Notes under the pieces: model-generated
Told to the model about the DNA's origin: nothing
The model's database searches: none
What the model saw: only the letters and a program-made list of their open reading frames with translations
Shown here: positions 16,147 to 24,429 of the stretch, one piece after another
Layout of the letters: each line of letters starts with the position of its first letter
How positions within the stretch are numbered: position 1 is the first letter of the stretch
Position numbers and translations under genes: made by a program
From: Alphaproteobacteria bacterium
GTDB lineage: Bacteria; Pseudomonadota; Alphaproteobacteria; SHVW01
Assembly (NCBI GenBank): GCA_016869645.1
Contig: VGDO01000045.1
Coordinates: 1-33,797, forward strand
DNA: 33,797 nucleotides
Reading direction: 5' to 3'

Positions 16147-17072
16147 CGGTCGGCAATCTGGCGAGCGCCGCTGACACGGTCGAGGCCGACCGCCAGCGCG
16201 ATTGGCGCGAGGCTTTGGCGGCGATGGCGCTGGTCGGGCCGGCGACGGCGTTGATCGTCGTCTTTCTGATCGGCCCGCTCGTGTGCATCGCCCTGCTGTC
16301 GCTCACCGACTATCAGCTCGGCGCCAAAGCACTGCGATTCGTGGGGCTTGCCAACTACGCCGAGATGTTCGGCGACCGCGTGTTCCGCAGGTCGCTGGAG
16401 AACACGCTGACCTATGTCGGGGTGGTCGTGCCTCTGTCAGTGTTTCTCGGTCTGGGCGCAGCCCTATTGATCGAAGCGAGCGCCTCGCTCCGTGGATTCT
16501 ACCGCACGATTTTCTTCCTGCCGGTCATGGCGACTCTCATCGCCATGGCCGTAGTCTGGGAGTTTGTGCTGCACCCGCAATTCGGCATGCTCAACTTGGC
16601 GCTGAATGCCATCGGGATGACCGGCCAGGATTGGCTGCACGACCGCAAGATCGTGCTGTTTACGTTTTGCGGCATCGGAGTTTGGCAAAGCCTTGGCTTC
16701 AACATGGTCCTGTTCATGGCGGGCCTGACCTCGATTCCGCGCGACCTCTACGAGGCGGCCGAGGTCGACGGCGCCGGTCAGGCTTGGAACCGATTCTGGA
16801 CCGTCACCTGGCCGCTGCTGGGTCCGGTGACGCTGTTCGTGGTCGTGATCAGCGCCATTCGATCGTTCCAGGTCTTTGATGCCATCCAGGTTTTGACCAA
16901 GGGCGGACCAAACCGCGCCTCGGAGGTCCTGCTCTACACGATGTATTCTGAGGGATTCGAGTACTTCCGCAGCGGCTATGCCGCAGCCGTGACCATGGTG
17001 TTCCTGGCCTTCGTGCTGGCGCTCGCGCTTTTCAAGACTTGGTTCCTCGATCGCCGGGTGCACTACGGATGA
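16143..17072 (+). CDS. Carbohydrate ABC transporter permease (UgpA/MalF type), operon 2
   Basis: A 309-residue inner-membrane permease with six hydrophobic segments. Key blocks are GLANYAEMFGDRVF, FYRTIFFLPVMATLIAMAVVWEFVL, the EAA loop YEAAEVDGAGQAWNRFWTVTWPLL, and TKGGPNRASEVLLYTMYSEGF. It is strikingly similar to the 11774 product through the second half and differs mostly in the periplasmic loops. The start is fixed by the ATGA overlap with the ATPase stop. Its own stop overlaps the next permease start in the same way (17069-17072), so all three are translationally coupled. Confidence 0.93.
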   Translation: MTVGNLASAADTVEADRQRDWREALAAMALVGPATALIVVFLIGPLVCIALLSLTDYQLGAKALRFVGLANYAEMFGDRVFRRSLENTLTYVGVVVPLSVFLGLGAALLIEASASLRGFYRTIFFLPVMATLIAMAVVWEFVLHPQFGMLNLALNAIGMTGQDWLHDRKIVLFTFCGIGVWQSLGFNMVLFMAGLTSIPRDLYEAAEVDGAGQAWNRFWTVTWPLLGPVTLFVVVISAIRSFQVFDAIQVLTKGGPNRASEVLLYTMYSEGFEYFRSGYAAAVTMVFLAFVLALALFKTWFLDRRVHYG

Positions 17073-17908
17073 CGACGCGCGAACTCGGTCCGATCGCCGG
17101 AGCTCTTCGCCACATCATCCTGATGGTGGGTGCGGCGGTGATGATCGCGCCCTTCGTCTGGATGGTCGCCACCTCGCTCAAGCCGCAGGGCGAAATCCTC
17201 GTGGCCGAGTTGCGCTTCCTGCCCGAGCGTTGGGCGGCCCTGCACAACTACACGATGGCCTTCACGCGCGTGCCGATGCTGCGCTTCCTGTTGAACGGCG
17301 TTCTCGTCACGGCGGCCATCTTTGCGCTGCAGATCCTGGTCAATCTGCCCTGCGCCTATGCCCTGGCCAAGCTCCGCTTCCGCGGGCGCAACGCGTTGTT
17401 CGCAGTCGTGCTTCTCGGGCTTCTGATACCGCTGCACGCGACCGCGATCCCGATCTACATCCTGTTGCACATGCTCGATCTCGTGAACAGCTACACCGCA
17501 CTCGTGCTGCCGTTTACCATCTCGGTCTTCGGCATCTTCCTGATGCGCCAGTTCTTCATGAGCGTACCCAACGACCTGATCGACGCGGCACGCATCGATG
17601 GCGTCAGCGAGATCGGCATCGTATGGCGCATCATGCTCCCGACCGCGATCCCCGCCGTCACCGCCTTCGGCATATTTTCCGTCGTCGCCCACTGGAACGA
17701 CTATTTCTGGCCGCTCATCGTGGTCAGAACCAAGGATCTCTACACGCCGCCGCTCGGCGTCGCGTTTTTCCGGCTCAACGACGCGGGCACCGAGTACGGG
17801 CCGCTCATGGCAGCAGCAACCATCGTCATCCTGCCCCTGGTCACGGCTTTCCTGCTGGCCCAGCGCAGGTTCATCGAGGGAGTCACGTTCACTGGTCTGA
17901 AACGATAA
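17069..17908 (+). CDS. Carbohydrate ABC transporter permease (UgpE/MalG type), operon 2
   Basis: A 279-residue permease with six membrane segments. It has LPCAYALAKLRFRGRN, the EAA loop DLIDAARIDGVSEIGIVWRIMLPTAIP, SVVAHWNDYFWPL, and the C-terminus FIEGVTFTGLKR. I start it at the ATG at 17069 because of the four-base overlap with the preceding stop, matching the arrangement in operon 1. The frame is open to 17039, but that extension lies inside the preceding gene. It pairs with the 16143 product to form the channel. Confidence 0.93.
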   Translation: MTTRELGPIAGALRHIILMVGAAVMIAPFVWMVATSLKPQGEILVAELRFLPERWAALHNYTMAFTRVPMLRFLLNGVLVTAAIFALQILVNLPCAYALAKLRFRGRNALFAVVLLGLLIPLHATAIPIYILLHMLDLVNSYTALVLPFTISVFGIFLMRQFFMSVPNDLIDAARIDGVSEIGIVWRIMLPTAIPAVTAFGIFSVVAHWNDYFWPLIVVRTKDLYTPPLGVAFFRLNDAGTEYGPLMAAATIVILPLVTAFLLAQRRFIEGVTFTGLKR

Positions 17909-17928
17909 CCCGAACAAGGAGAGCACAG

Positions 17929-19197
17929 ATGGACAGACGAGACATGCTCAAGGTAGCCGGCGCCGTCCTGGCAATCGGCCTGATCGCGGGCGAGGCCTCC
18001 GCGCAGACTACAATCGAGGTGCAGTATCCGCTCGGCTTCATCTTCGACAAGCCCATGGCCGAGGTGAAGACGGAATTCGAGAAACGCAGTCCGACGATCA
18101 AGGTCAACTTCCGACCGGCGTACAAGGAGTACGAGGACGCAGCCCAGACCGCGTTGCGCGACTCCTTGTCGAAAACGCTGCCGGACGTGACGTTTCAGGC
18201 GATCAACCTCCAGCGCATCTTCGTCGATCGTAAGATTGCGGCGGACCTTTCGCCCTTCATCGCGCAGGAGAGGGACTGGAAGGGCCAAGGCTTCGCCGAC
18301 TCGATGATGGCGCTGTCGACCTACGGCGGAAAGCCATATGGCCTGGCCTTCGCCGTGTCGACGCCGATCATCTACATCAACGAGGATCTCGTGCGGAAGG
18401 CCGGCGGCGACCCGGACAGGTTTCCAAATACCTGGGAAGGTATCTTCGATCTGTCACGCAAGATCGACGCACTCGGCGGCGGCACGGTCGGCTTCTATCA
18501 CTCCTGGACCATCACAGGAAATTGGATGTGGCAGGCCCTGGTATTCAGCCACGGCGGCGCCATGATGTCGGAGGACGAGAAGAAGGTCGGTTTCGACGGC
18601 GATGGCGGGCGGCGTTCGATTCAACTGATGGGGCGCATGCTGAAGGAGGCCAAGATGCCGAACCTGGCGCACGAGGCCGCGCGCCAAACCTTCTTCGCTG
18701 GAAAAATGGGAATTTGGACGGAGTCGACCTCGCTGCTGCGCGTCGCAGATGACGGCGTCGGCGGCAAATTCAAATGGCGCACCGCCGTGTTCCCGGTCCC
18801 AGGACCTAATCCGAAGCTGCCGACCGGCGGCATGGCCGCCATGATGACGTCGGCCTCCCCGGACAAGCAGAAGGCGGCTTGGGAGTTCATGAAATTTGCG
18901 ACCGGTGCGGTCGGAGCGACCATCATGGTCAAGAACACCGGCTATATGCCGCCGAACTCATTGCCGGCCGACGATCCGAACCTGCTGAAGCCGTTCTACG
19001 CCACGCACCCCAATCACCTGACCTCGCTCAAGCAGCAGCCCTACATGACGGCGTGGTATGCCTTCCCGGGCGACAACGCGCTCAAGATCATCGCGCTGAT
19101 TAAGGATCATCTGCAGAGCGTGGTCGACAGCTCGACCCAACCGGACGCTGCCCTGGCGGCCATGACCAAAGACGTGCAGGCATTGTTGCCGAAGTGA
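17929..19197 (+). CDS. Extracellular solute-binding protein (UgpB-like), operon 2
   Basis: A 422-residue periplasmic binding protein. The N-terminus MDRRDMLKVAGAVLAIG has twin arginines followed by a hydrophobic core and an ASA cleavage site near residue 25, so Tat export is plausible, unlike the Sec-type paralogue of operon 1. Conserved blocks are EVQYPLGFIFDKPM, STPIIYINEDLVRKAGGDP, TGNWMWQALVFSHGG and TAWYAFPGDNALKI. The ATG at 17929 has AAGGAGA upstream and follows the permease by 20 bp. Differences from the operon 1 protein in the N-lobe (INLQRIFVDRKIA against MNRQRILVDRGIA) suggest a related but distinct ligand. Confidence 0.92.
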   Translation: MDRRDMLKVAGAVLAIGLIAGEASAQTTIEVQYPLGFIFDKPMAEVKTEFEKRSPTIKVNFRPAYKEYEDAAQTALRDSLSKTLPDVTFQAINLQRIFVDRKIAADLSPFIAQERDWKGQGFADSMMALSTYGGKPYGLAFAVSTPIIYINEDLVRKAGGDPDRFPNTWEGIFDLSRKIDALGGGTVGFYHSWTITGNWMWQALVFSHGGAMMSEDEKKVGFDGDGGRRSIQLMGRMLKEAKMPNLAHEAARQTFFAGKMGIWTESTSLLRVADDGVGGKFKWRTAVFPVPGPNPKLPTGGMAAMMTSASPDKQKAAWEFMKFATGAVGATIMVKNTGYMPPNSLPADDPNLLKPFYATHPNHLTSLKQQPYMTAWYAFPGDNALKIIALIKDHLQSVVDSSTQPDAALAAMTKDVQALLPK

Positions 19198-19234
19198 CGG
19201 GCGCAATCCTGTCGCGCTCTCATCATCCAGCCTT

Positions 19235-19258
19235 GCCCTCCCCCGATCGGGGGAGGGC
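19235..19258. terminator. Perfect 24-bp GC-rich palindrome downstream of ABC operon 2
   Basis: A perfect palindrome whose left half is GCCCTCCCCCGA, mirrored in the right half, starts 38 bp after the operon stop. It could fold as a hairpin and end transcription, but no T-run follows. Similar CCCTCCCCCGATCGGGGG palindromes are common as dispersed intergenic repeats in alphaproteobacteria, so it may be a repeat element doubling as a terminator. Confidence 0.5.
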
Positions 19259-19380
19259 CAAGGGTGCTGGAGAGACTGCCGGTTGATCCTAGGTTGCGAT
19301 CGTTCCGCATTGAAGCCGTGCCTCAATGCGGCACGTGAATCGTACACTGATGGATTGTGGTAGAAGACCGTGATTGACGC

Positions 19381-19459
19381 TTCAGATTGCATCGCTCGGT
19401 TCGTACCAGGGCGAAACGAGCTTCGCCCGAGGTTCAGGAGTCGATTCAATCTGAACCGA
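19381..19459. repeat. Structured intergenic palindromic repeat, inverted partner of 26488-26542
   Basis: The element contains nested stems: TTCAGATTG (19381-19389) with CAATCTGAA (19447-19455), TCGGTTC (19396-19402) with GAACCGA (19453-19459) as an overlapping alternative, and an inner GGGCGAA (19409-19415) with TTCGCCC (19422-19428). The part 19398-19438 is similar to the reverse complement of 26498-26538: an exact 18-base match, a 5-base variable loop, then an exact 12-base match. It sits between the ABC operon and the convergent phosphodiesterase gene. Confidence 0.65.
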
Positions 19460-19470
19460 TCAACGTCTCG

Positions 19471-21036
19471 TCAGCGACGCGGCTCGTGGATGGTCTTGAG
19501 GCCGTCGGGCCCGGCCTGCATGACCGTGAGCGTCCGTTCCATGTGCTCCATGCGCCAGGTCAGCATGCGCTGCGCGTAGTCGCGCACGAGACTGGCGTAG
19601 CGGGCCTCGCCCGCCAGGTTGCGCATCTCGTGCGGATCCTCGCGCAGATCGAAGAAGAGCGGCGGCAGCGACGGGAAGTGAACGTATTTGTAGCGGTCGT
19701 CGCGCAGCGCGGCGAGCGAGCACTGCTCCATGCGCAAGCCGAGCATGCGCTGCGGATCGCCGGTCAGCACATCGCGAAAATCGAACTCGTAGTGCACGTC
19801 GCGGCGCGGCTGCGCCGGCGCCTGGCCGCGGCAATAGGACAGCAGGGACTGGCCGTCGCACTGGTGCGGCACATCGCGGTCCAGCCATTCAAGAATGGTC
19901 GGCATGAGGTCAACCGCTTCGGTGAAATCGTCGACCAGCTTGCCGCGCGCCCCGTCCGCGTCGCGGCCGGGTGCGCGCACGATCAGCGGAATGTGGTAGC
20001 TCGCTTCGAAATAGCCCTGCTTGCCGAGCAGCCAGTGGTCGCCAAGCTGCTCGCCATGGTCGCTGCTGAACACAATGAGCGTATCCTCGTATTGGCCGCT
20101 TTCGCGCAAATAGTCGAGCAGTCGTCCGACGTGATGGTCGAGCTCCGCCATCATGCCGTAGTAGGTGGCGCGCAACTGGCGCAGCGCCTTCTCGTCGAGA
20201 TCGGTTGCGAGGCCGACGCCGGTCCGGAAATATTCCCTTTGCGGCGTCGTCTTGAGCAGGAAGTCGAGCAGCGGATGCTGTGCGCCCTCTTCGGCCGCGC
20301 TGGGGGCGCGCACGAGAGCCGGCACCTCGTCCGGATGAAAGAGATCGTGATAGGGATCCGGCGCGATGAAGGGCGGGTGCGGCCGCATCGTCGCGACGTG
20401 GACGAACCACGGCCGGTCCTCGCGCACGCGCAGATACTTGATTGCCTCATCGACTAGGAATGCATTGTCGCTGTGCTCGGTCTTGAAGCGCGCGGGCGCG
20501 TAGGTTGGACCGCGCTCTTGGGCACCAGGATAGTTTTCGGGCGGCAGCCAGAAGTCGGCCCGCTCTCCCGGCACGTGATAGCCGAGCGATTTTACATGGG
20601 CCATGTAGGGCGGCGCGGTCGGCAATCCGGGCGCGATCTCCTCGAAGCCGGGGATGTTGCCATGCTGCTCGCGCAGTGTCGGATCATCGGGCGACAATCC
20701 GCGTGGATCGGGCGTATTGCTGGTATAGCCGAAGATCGCGGGCTTGGTGCCGGACTTGCGCACCTCGAGCGCGAGATTGGTGTGGCGCACGTCGAGCGGC
20801 GTGCCGTTGCGCACCACGCGATGGTTCATCATGTAGAGGCCGGTCAGCAGCGAGGTGCGCGCCGGACCGCACGGTGTGGCATTGGTGTAATGACGCCGGA
20901 AGGTCACACCCTCCGCGGCCAATCGGTCGATGTTCGGCGTGCGCACCAGCTTGTGCCCGGTCGAGCGCAGCGTATCGCCCCGCCACTGATCGGCGAGGAA
21001 AAGCAGGACGCGCTTCGGTCGCTTCGTCGTGGCCAT
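19471..21036 (-). CDS. Phosphonate monoester hydrolase / phosphodiesterase (sulfatase superfamily, formylglycine enzyme)
   Basis: A 521-residue alkaline-phosphatase-superfamily hydrolase closely resembling Rhizobium and Burkholderia phosphonate monoester hydrolase (PMH/PehA). CGPAR at 56-60 is the CxPxR formylglycine motif, so Cys56 should be converted to the catalytic aldehyde hydrate (PMH nucleophile Cys57). Metal ligands include Asp16 (ADQWR) and Asp326/His327 (SSDHGEQLGDH). Family-specific blocks are TGLYMMNHR, MRPHPPFIAPDPYH, HYEFDFRDV, YKYVHFPSLPPLFFDLREDPHE and a C-terminal MERTLTV. These enzymes cleave phosphonate monoesters and phosphodiesters, and promiscuously sulfates. There is no clear signal peptide, so it is probably cytoplasmic. 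The ATG at 21036 has GAGGGGAA upstream. Its neighbours, two UgpB-type importers with Pho-box-like leaders, fit a role in phosphoester use. No sulfatase-maturase gene is in the window. Confidence 0.9.
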   Translation of the reverse strand: MATTKRPKRVLLFLADQWRGDTLRSTGHKLVRTPNIDRLAAEGVTFRRHYTNATPCGPARTSLLTGLYMMNHRVVRNGTPLDVRHTNLALEVRKSGTKPAIFGYTSNTPDPRGLSPDDPTLREQHGNIPGFEEIAPGLPTAPPYMAHVKSLGYHVPGERADFWLPPENYPGAQERGPTYAPARFKTEHSDNAFLVDEAIKYLRVREDRPWFVHVATMRPHPPFIAPDPYHDLFHPDEVPALVRAPSAAEEGAQHPLLDFLLKTTPQREYFRTGVGLATDLDEKALRQLRATYYGMMAELDHHVGRLLDYLRESGQYEDTLIVFSSDHGEQLGDHWLLGKQGYFEASYHIPLIVRAPGRDADGARGKLVDDFTEAVDLMPTILEWLDRDVPHQCDGQSLLSYCRGQAPAQPRRDVHYEFDFRDVLTGDPQRMLGLRMEQCSLAALRDDRYKYVHFPSLPPLFFDLREDPHEMRNLAGEARYASLVRDYAQRMLTWRMEHMERTLTVMQAGPDGLKTIHEPRR

Positions 21037-21205
21037 GATTTCCCCTCGGTTTCCCTGCGCGATTCTGGCGGTTTTGCCGGGTCAAGCGCAAGGGTGGCCC
21101 TGCGCACGCACAGGCCGGCCAAACCGGGATTGGACGGCAAGAAGCGGGTAGAGCCCTTGCCCGGCTTGCCTGACTGTGCCCTCCGACATGGATCGGAGAT
21201 CAGTC

Positions 21206-22420
21206 ATGAGCACGCAGGGCTTTCGTCTTCTGTCGCATTCCAACCTGACGGCCCAATCGGCCGAGCAGATCGCCCTCGCTGCCATTCCCATGGTTGCCGT
21301 CGTTGCTCTCGGCGCCGGTGTCGCCGAGACCGGGTTGCTTGCGACGTTGCAGACTCTGCCATTCCTGATCCTGGCATTGCCGGCCGGCCTGCTCGCCGAC
21401 CGGCTGCCGCGCCGGCAGGTCATGGCCGGCGCCGAACTGCTACGGGCCGCCGCATTGGCCGTCGTTCCGATGTGCATCCTGTTCGGTGGGCTTTCCGTAC
21501 CGCTGCTGGCCGCCATCGCCTTCGTCGCCGCAACCGGCACGGTCGCCTTCAGCGTCGCAGCGCCGTCACTCGTGCCGGCCCTGGTTCCGCGCGATGGCCT
21601 CGCCGCCGCCAACGGCCGGCTGGAGCTGGTGCGCAGCCTTGCCTTCGCGGCCGGTCCGGCGCTGGCCGGCGCATTACTCGCATGGACCAATGCCGGCGTC
21701 GCATTCGCGCTGGCCGCCTGCCTGTCGGTCGCGGCCGCAGCGCTGCTGGCGCAGGTCGCTGAGCCGACGCGCATTCCAGGGCCCCGGTGCGCCATGCTGA
21801 ACGAGCTGCGCGAGGGCGCCGCCTTTGCGCTGGGCAATCCGCTATTACGTCCGATCCTGCTGACCGCCGTCGGCTGGAACGTTTCCTGGTTCATCCTGCA
21901 GGCGGTCTATGTGCCCTATGCGCTCGACATCCTCGGGCTGACGGTCACCGGCGTCGGCATCACGCTGGCGGCTTACGGCGTCGGCATGGTCAGCGGAGCC
22001 GTGGCGGCACCGGCGATTGTCAGAGCCCTGCCCTTCGGCTGGTCAGTTGCGTTCGGACCGATCGTCTCGATGGCCGCTGCGGGCGCCATGGCGCTTTCGA
22101 TCTGGTGGCCGAACCCGGTCCTGCCGGCACTCGCCTTCTTCCTGTTCGGCGCCGGGCCGATCGTCTGGACGATTTGCCAGACCACGCTGCGCCAGGCGAT
22201 CACGCCGGAGCGGATGCTCGGTCGCGTCTCGGCCCTGGTTCTGATGGCAACGGCGGGCGCGCGCCCGATCGGCGCGGTCGTGGGTGGTCTGGTCGGCGCG
22301 GCCTATGGCCCGGCCGATTGCATCGCGCTGGCGGCGCTCGGCTTCGTGATGCAGGCGATCATCATCATTGCGTCGCCGGTGCGCCGCCTCGTCGATCTGC
22401 GGCAGGCGCAGCCGGCCTAA
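21206..22420 (+). CDS. MFS exporter (MFS_3/EntS-like)
   Basis: A 404-residue protein with about 12 membrane helices. The DRLPRRQVM loop after helix 2 is the usual MFS motif A region (LLADRLPRR). The layout resembles the enterobactin-exporter/MFS_3 group, which export siderophores or drugs; the substrate is unknown. The frame starts at 21176, but the ATG at 21206 (MSTQGFRLL) has GGAG eight bases upstream and gives a normal N-terminus. It diverges from the phosphodiesterase gene across about 170 bp and converges with the cupin gene, overlapping it by 4 bp at 22417-22420. Confidence 0.85.
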   Translation: MSTQGFRLLSHSNLTAQSAEQIALAAIPMVAVVALGAGVAETGLLATLQTLPFLILALPAGLLADRLPRRQVMAGAELLRAAALAVVPMCILFGGLSVPLLAAIAFVAATGTVAFSVAAPSLVPALVPRDGLAAANGRLELVRSLAFAAGPALAGALLAWTNAGVAFALAACLSVAAAALLAQVAEPTRIPGPRCAMLNELREGAAFALGNPLLRPILLTAVGWNVSWFILQAVYVPYALDILGLTVTGVGITLAAYGVGMVSGAVAAPAIVRALPFGWSVAFGPIVSMAAAGAMALSIWWPNPVLPALAFFLFGAGPIVWTICQTTLRQAITPERMLGRVSALVLMATAGARPIGAVVGGLVGAAYGPADCIALAALGFVMQAIIIIASPVRRLVDLRQAQPA

Positions 22421-22995
22421 TCCGAGGACATCGTCAGCGGCCTGACGATGCCGAGCGCCGGGTCGAACTCGCTGCGGCCGGTCATGTTGAGGTTCCGGCC
22501 GTAAATGTGGATCGACAGCGCGACCTTGTCGGTGTCGTTCTGCACGCTGTGAATGTCGTCCGGCAGGAAGGCGACGACGTCGCCGGAACCGAAGCTGCGA
22601 CGATGGGATTCGACGACAGTGCATCGACCCGGTACCGAACCATCGTCGTCGCGCTGCCAGAAGACATTGGTTTCGGTGCCGTCGACGCCGGCGACGAGCG
22701 CCCAGGTCTGGTGATCGTGCGGCAGCACGCTGCTGCCGGGCGGCCAGGCGACAACGTAGACCGCCAGCGCGTGATCGGGCTCCTCATGCAGCAATGTGAC
22801 GCCGATGCCGCGCTCGCCCGCGGGCCGATAGTGCTCGGGCTTGAGCCATGACTTGTCCATCGCCGCCCGGCGCAGCGGCGCCGTCAACCGCTTGATAATG
22901 GCGCGCGGATCGCTGGTGGCTGCGGCGGCGCGCCGCATTTCCGCGAGCAACTCGCCGAGCCCGTAGGACGCCGCAGCGCGATCCTGGATCGTCAT
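22417..22995 (-). CDS. Cysteine/thiol dioxygenase-like cupin
   Basis: A 192-residue cupin of the cysteine dioxygenase family. The iron-binding triad is visible: His93 and His95 (LPHDHQTW) and His149 (DIHSV). HIYGRNL near the C-terminus is the conserved family block containing His163 and Tyr165. PPGSSVLPHDH resembles the 3-mercaptopropionate/cysteine dioxygenase core, so the product may be a sulfinic acid, though the thiol is not determined. It begins 10 bp after the stop of the ribose-type ABC ATPase on the same strand, so the two are likely co-transcribed. The ATG at 22995 has only a weak ribosome-binding site. Confidence 0.82.
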   Translation of the reverse strand: MTIQDRAAASYGLGELLAEMRRAAAATSDPRAIIKRLTAPLRRAAMDKSWLKPEHYRPAGERGIGVTLLHEEPDHALAVYVVAWPPGSSVLPHDHQTWALVAGVDGTETNVFWQRDDDGSVPGRCTVVESHRRSFGSGDVVAFLPDDIHSVQNDTDKVALSIHIYGRNLNMTGRSEFDPALGIVRPLTMSSD

Positions 22996-23005
22996 GCCAT
23001 TGAGG

Positions 23006-23809
23006 CTAGGCGGTGCCAGCCGTCATGACAAGGTGGGCGAGCGCATCGGCGGAAAGCCCGTGAGTCGGCCGATCGAGCACCATGGCGCCGCTGTGCAGAA
23101 TGATCACGCGAGTCGTGACGGCGACGATGTCGGCCATGTTATGGCTGACCAGCAGGACCGTGCGGCCAGTGGCCGCGAGCGTACGGATCAGGTCGAGGAC
23201 GCGTTGCGTCTCCTTGACGCCGAGCGCCGCGGTCGGCTCGTCCATCACGATGACGCGCGCCTGCCAGCGCAGCGCGCGGGCGATGGCGACAGCCTGGCGT
23301 TGTCCGCCTGACAACTCGGCCACCGGCGTGGTCATCGCAGGCATGTCGATGTTGAGCTGTTCAAGGTAGTCGGCCGCCGCGCGCCGCATCGCCCGCTTGT
23401 CCAGCAGCTTGAGACCGGGCACGCCGCTGGCCCGGGTCAGTTCGGCGCCCATGAACACGTTCTCGGCGATGCTGAGCGTCGGCGCCAGCGCCAGGTTCTG
23501 ATAGATCGTGGCGATGCCGCGAGTCAGCGCTTCGCGCGGGCCGATAAAATTGGCGGGCGCGCCGTCGATCAGCAGCCGCCCGCGGCTCGGCCGCTCGGCG
23601 CCGGAGATCACCTTGATCAGGGTAGACTTGCCGGCGCCGTTGTCTCCGCACAGGCCCAGGACCTCGCCGGCCGCCACGGCGAGCGTGATCCGCTTGAGCG
23701 CCTCGACGGCGCCGTAGTTGAACGATACGCCGTCCAGCGCGACGACCGGCGGCGGCGCGGCCGGTACGGAGGTGTTGGTCACTTTTTCACGCTGCCCCCG
23801 CCTGTCCAT
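23006..23809 (-). CDS. Ribose/fructose-type ABC importer ATP-binding protein (single domain)
   Basis: A 267-residue ATPase of the CUT2 class, with one nucleotide-binding domain instead of the usual two, like FrcA. It has Walker A GDNGAGKST, Q-loop YQNLALAPTLS, signature LSGGQRQAVAIARAL, Walker B VIVMDEPTAALG and H-loop LLVSHN. The ATG at 23809 gives a short Pro-rich lead before VALDGVSFNYG; a GTG at 23782 is an alternative. The frame is open to 23893, but that would overlap the DUF2283 gene. Matching CUT2 parts are elsewhere in the window: a binding protein at 25494 and a permease at 32610. Downstream it is coupled with the cupin gene. Confidence 0.9.
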   Translation of the reverse strand: MDRRGQREKVTNTSVPAAPPPVVALDGVSFNYGAVEALKRITLAVAAGEVLGLCGDNGAGKSTLIKVISGAERPSRGRLLIDGAPANFIGPREALTRGIATIYQNLALAPTLSIAENVFMGAELTRASGVPGLKLLDKRAMRRAAADYLEQLNIDMPAMTTPVAELSGGQRQAVAIARALRWQARVIVMDEPTAALGVKETQRVLDLIRTLAATGRTVLLVSHNMADIVAVTTRVIILHSGAMVLDRPTHGLSADALAHLVMTAGTA

Positions 23810-23834
23810 ACTTGGGCCTGCGTGTGCCTCCCCG

Positions 23835-24041
23835 TCACGCCGCAGGCAGTTCGGCGACCAATGGTTTGTCCTTGGGGAAACGACTGACGCCAAGGATGCT
23901 GAACCCGATTAGAATTCCGGCGGCAACACGCTCCATCACCGCGTCGTGCGTGATTGCCTTCTCATAGCCCGCAGCATCGGAAAATCGCACCTCAAGAAAG
24001 TCCGCCTCGGCATCGAACCATAGCTGCACTTTGTCGACCAT
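23835..24041 (-). CDS. DUF2283 family small protein
   Basis: A 68-residue protein with the DUF2283 pattern: an N-terminal FDAEADFLEVRFSD stretch and a C-terminal GILIGFSILGVSRF strand pair. The biochemical function of the family is unknown; it is commonly found near toxin-antitoxin or other mobile defence genes, as here. The ATG at 24041 has GGAGAAG upstream. It lies 28 bp downstream of the HepT gene on the same strand, so it may belong to the same transcript. Confidence 0.8.
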   Translation of the reverse strand: MVDKVQLWFDAEADFLEVRFSDAAGYEKAITHDAVMERVAAGILIGFSILGVSRFPKDKPLVAELPAA

Positions 24042-24069
24042 AGCTCTTCTCCGTCCTTGGGCTTGTCGG

Positions 24070-24429
24070 TCAGGTAGGCAGTGACTTGGTGTCGGTCCCT
24101 ATCTGCTGAAGTAATCGCCTGACCTCCCGCTCCAGCGTTGGCAACTCGTTTTCGATCACGTTCCACACCGCCCCCAGATCGATTCCCATATAGTTGTGAA
24201 TCAAGACGTCGCGGAATCCTGCGACACGGCGCCAGGGAACTGCAGGAGCGCCCGTCGTCGCCGCGGGCGACAGTCGTTTGGCCGCTTCGCCGATGACTTC
24301 AAAATTGCGAATGACGCCATCCTGAACTAATCGATTACCCAGAAATTCCTCCCGCCCCGCGCGGGTATAGATCCGTATCTGATTGATGCTGTCCGCGATA
24401 TGCGACAGATACAGCCGGTCGTCGCTCAT
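24070..24429 (-). CDS. hepT: HepT-like HEPN ribonuclease toxin (DUF86)
   Basis: A 119-residue helical HEPN protein. The catalytic Rx4HxY motif is intact: Arg73, His78 and Tyr80 in FRDVLIHNYMGID. VIRNFEVIGEAAKRLS is the other family block. In the characterised Shewanella pair, the partner MntA neutralises HepT by adding AMP to the tyrosine of this motif. The start overlaps the MntA stop by four bases (24426-24429), the usual antitoxin-first arrangement. All features of a functional toxin are present. Confidence 0.93.
   Translation of the reverse strand: MSDDRLYLSHIADSINQIRIYTRAGREEFLGNRLVQDGVIRNFEVIGEAAKRLSPAATTGAPAVPWRRVAGFRDVLIHNYMGIDLGAVWNVIENELPTLEREVRRLLQQIGTDTKSLPT

Noticed and set aside
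19387..20457. Plus-strand frame opposite the phosphodiesterase
   Set aside because: The opposite strand carries CGPAR and SDHGEQ motifs and full family similarity; this frame also runs through the intergenic repeat.
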